Of a stretch of 12,697 bases of DNA, positions 12,681 to 12,697 are shown piece after piece. The translations under genes and the position numbers were made by a program. The stretch is taken from contig URUL01000058.1 of the NCBI GenBank assembly GCA_900551005.1, forward strand, positions 1 to 12,697, written 5' to 3'. This DNA is from an uncultured Ruminococcus sp. (GTDB taxonomy: Bacteria > Bacillota > Clostridia > Oscillospirales > CAG-272). Every line of letters begins with the position of its first letter. Within the stretch, counting starts at the first letter, position 1. The notes beneath the pieces were generated by a model that was not told the origin of the DNA, searched no databases, and saw nothing but the letters and a program-made list of their open reading frames with translations.

Positions 12681-12697
12681 GAACTCCTTCCGCATAC

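Overview
The window looks like chromosomal housekeeping DNA from a gut-type Clostridia (Bacillota) of moderate GC, probably from an endospore-forming lineage. The evidence is strong AGGAGG-type ribosome binding sites, sigma-A style promoters, a Firmicutes-type L10 leader, a KhpB/Jag-MnmE pair as found near oriC, and several proteins related to sporulation families (YtvI-like, M50/SpoIVFB-like, LysM-GH18 of the YaaH/SleL kind). Species cannot be named from sequence reading alone. No transposon, phage gene, CRISPR array, tRNA or rRNA was seen.

Layout, left to right. (1) 1-2919, plus strand: the 3' end of khpB/jag with its R3H domain, an intrinsic terminator, then mnmE (tRNA U34 modification GTPase) and birA (biotin ligase/repressor) one base apart. 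(2) 2982-4182, plus: a near-consensus promoter, an L10 autoregulatory leader ending in an attenuator hairpin, rplJ (L10), rplL (L7/L12) and a terminator. This is a self-contained ribosomal stalk operon without rplK/rplA upstream or rpoB downstream. (3) 4276-5238, plus: a single AraC-family regulator with a GyrI-like effector domain, closed by an 18-bp terminator stem. It has a strong Shine-Dalgarno plus ATG exactly at the domain boundary. (4) 5239-7556, plus: a promoter-rich gap, then a peptide-type ABC transporter substrate-binding lipoprotein with no permease or ATPase genes beside it, and a terminator. (5) 7617-9800, minus: a BspA-like leucine-rich-repeat lipoprotein followed by a LysM-GH18 peptidoglycan glycosidase. 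Between them lies a perfect 17-bp hairpin that is both a terminator and a sequestrator of the downstream ribosome binding site. (6) 9896-11708, plus: a YtvI/AI-2E family membrane protein overlapping a small site-2-type membrane metalloprotease. (7) 11754-12533, plus: a cyclophilin peptidyl-prolyl isomerase, a DUF896 protein and a terminator. (8) 12534-12697: a tandem palindromic repeat and another hairpin, with no gene.

The genes form several small independent units rather than one system. The themes are translation (KhpB, MnmE, L10, L7/L12), the cell envelope (both lipoproteins, LysM-GH18, YtvI-like, M50 protease) and protein folding. I do not see a clearly undescribed multi-gene system. The most interesting signals are regulatory: the hairpin joining terminator and ribosome binding site, the possible internal start in the AraC gene, an apparently geneless extended -10 promoter, and the 39-bp palindromic repeat.
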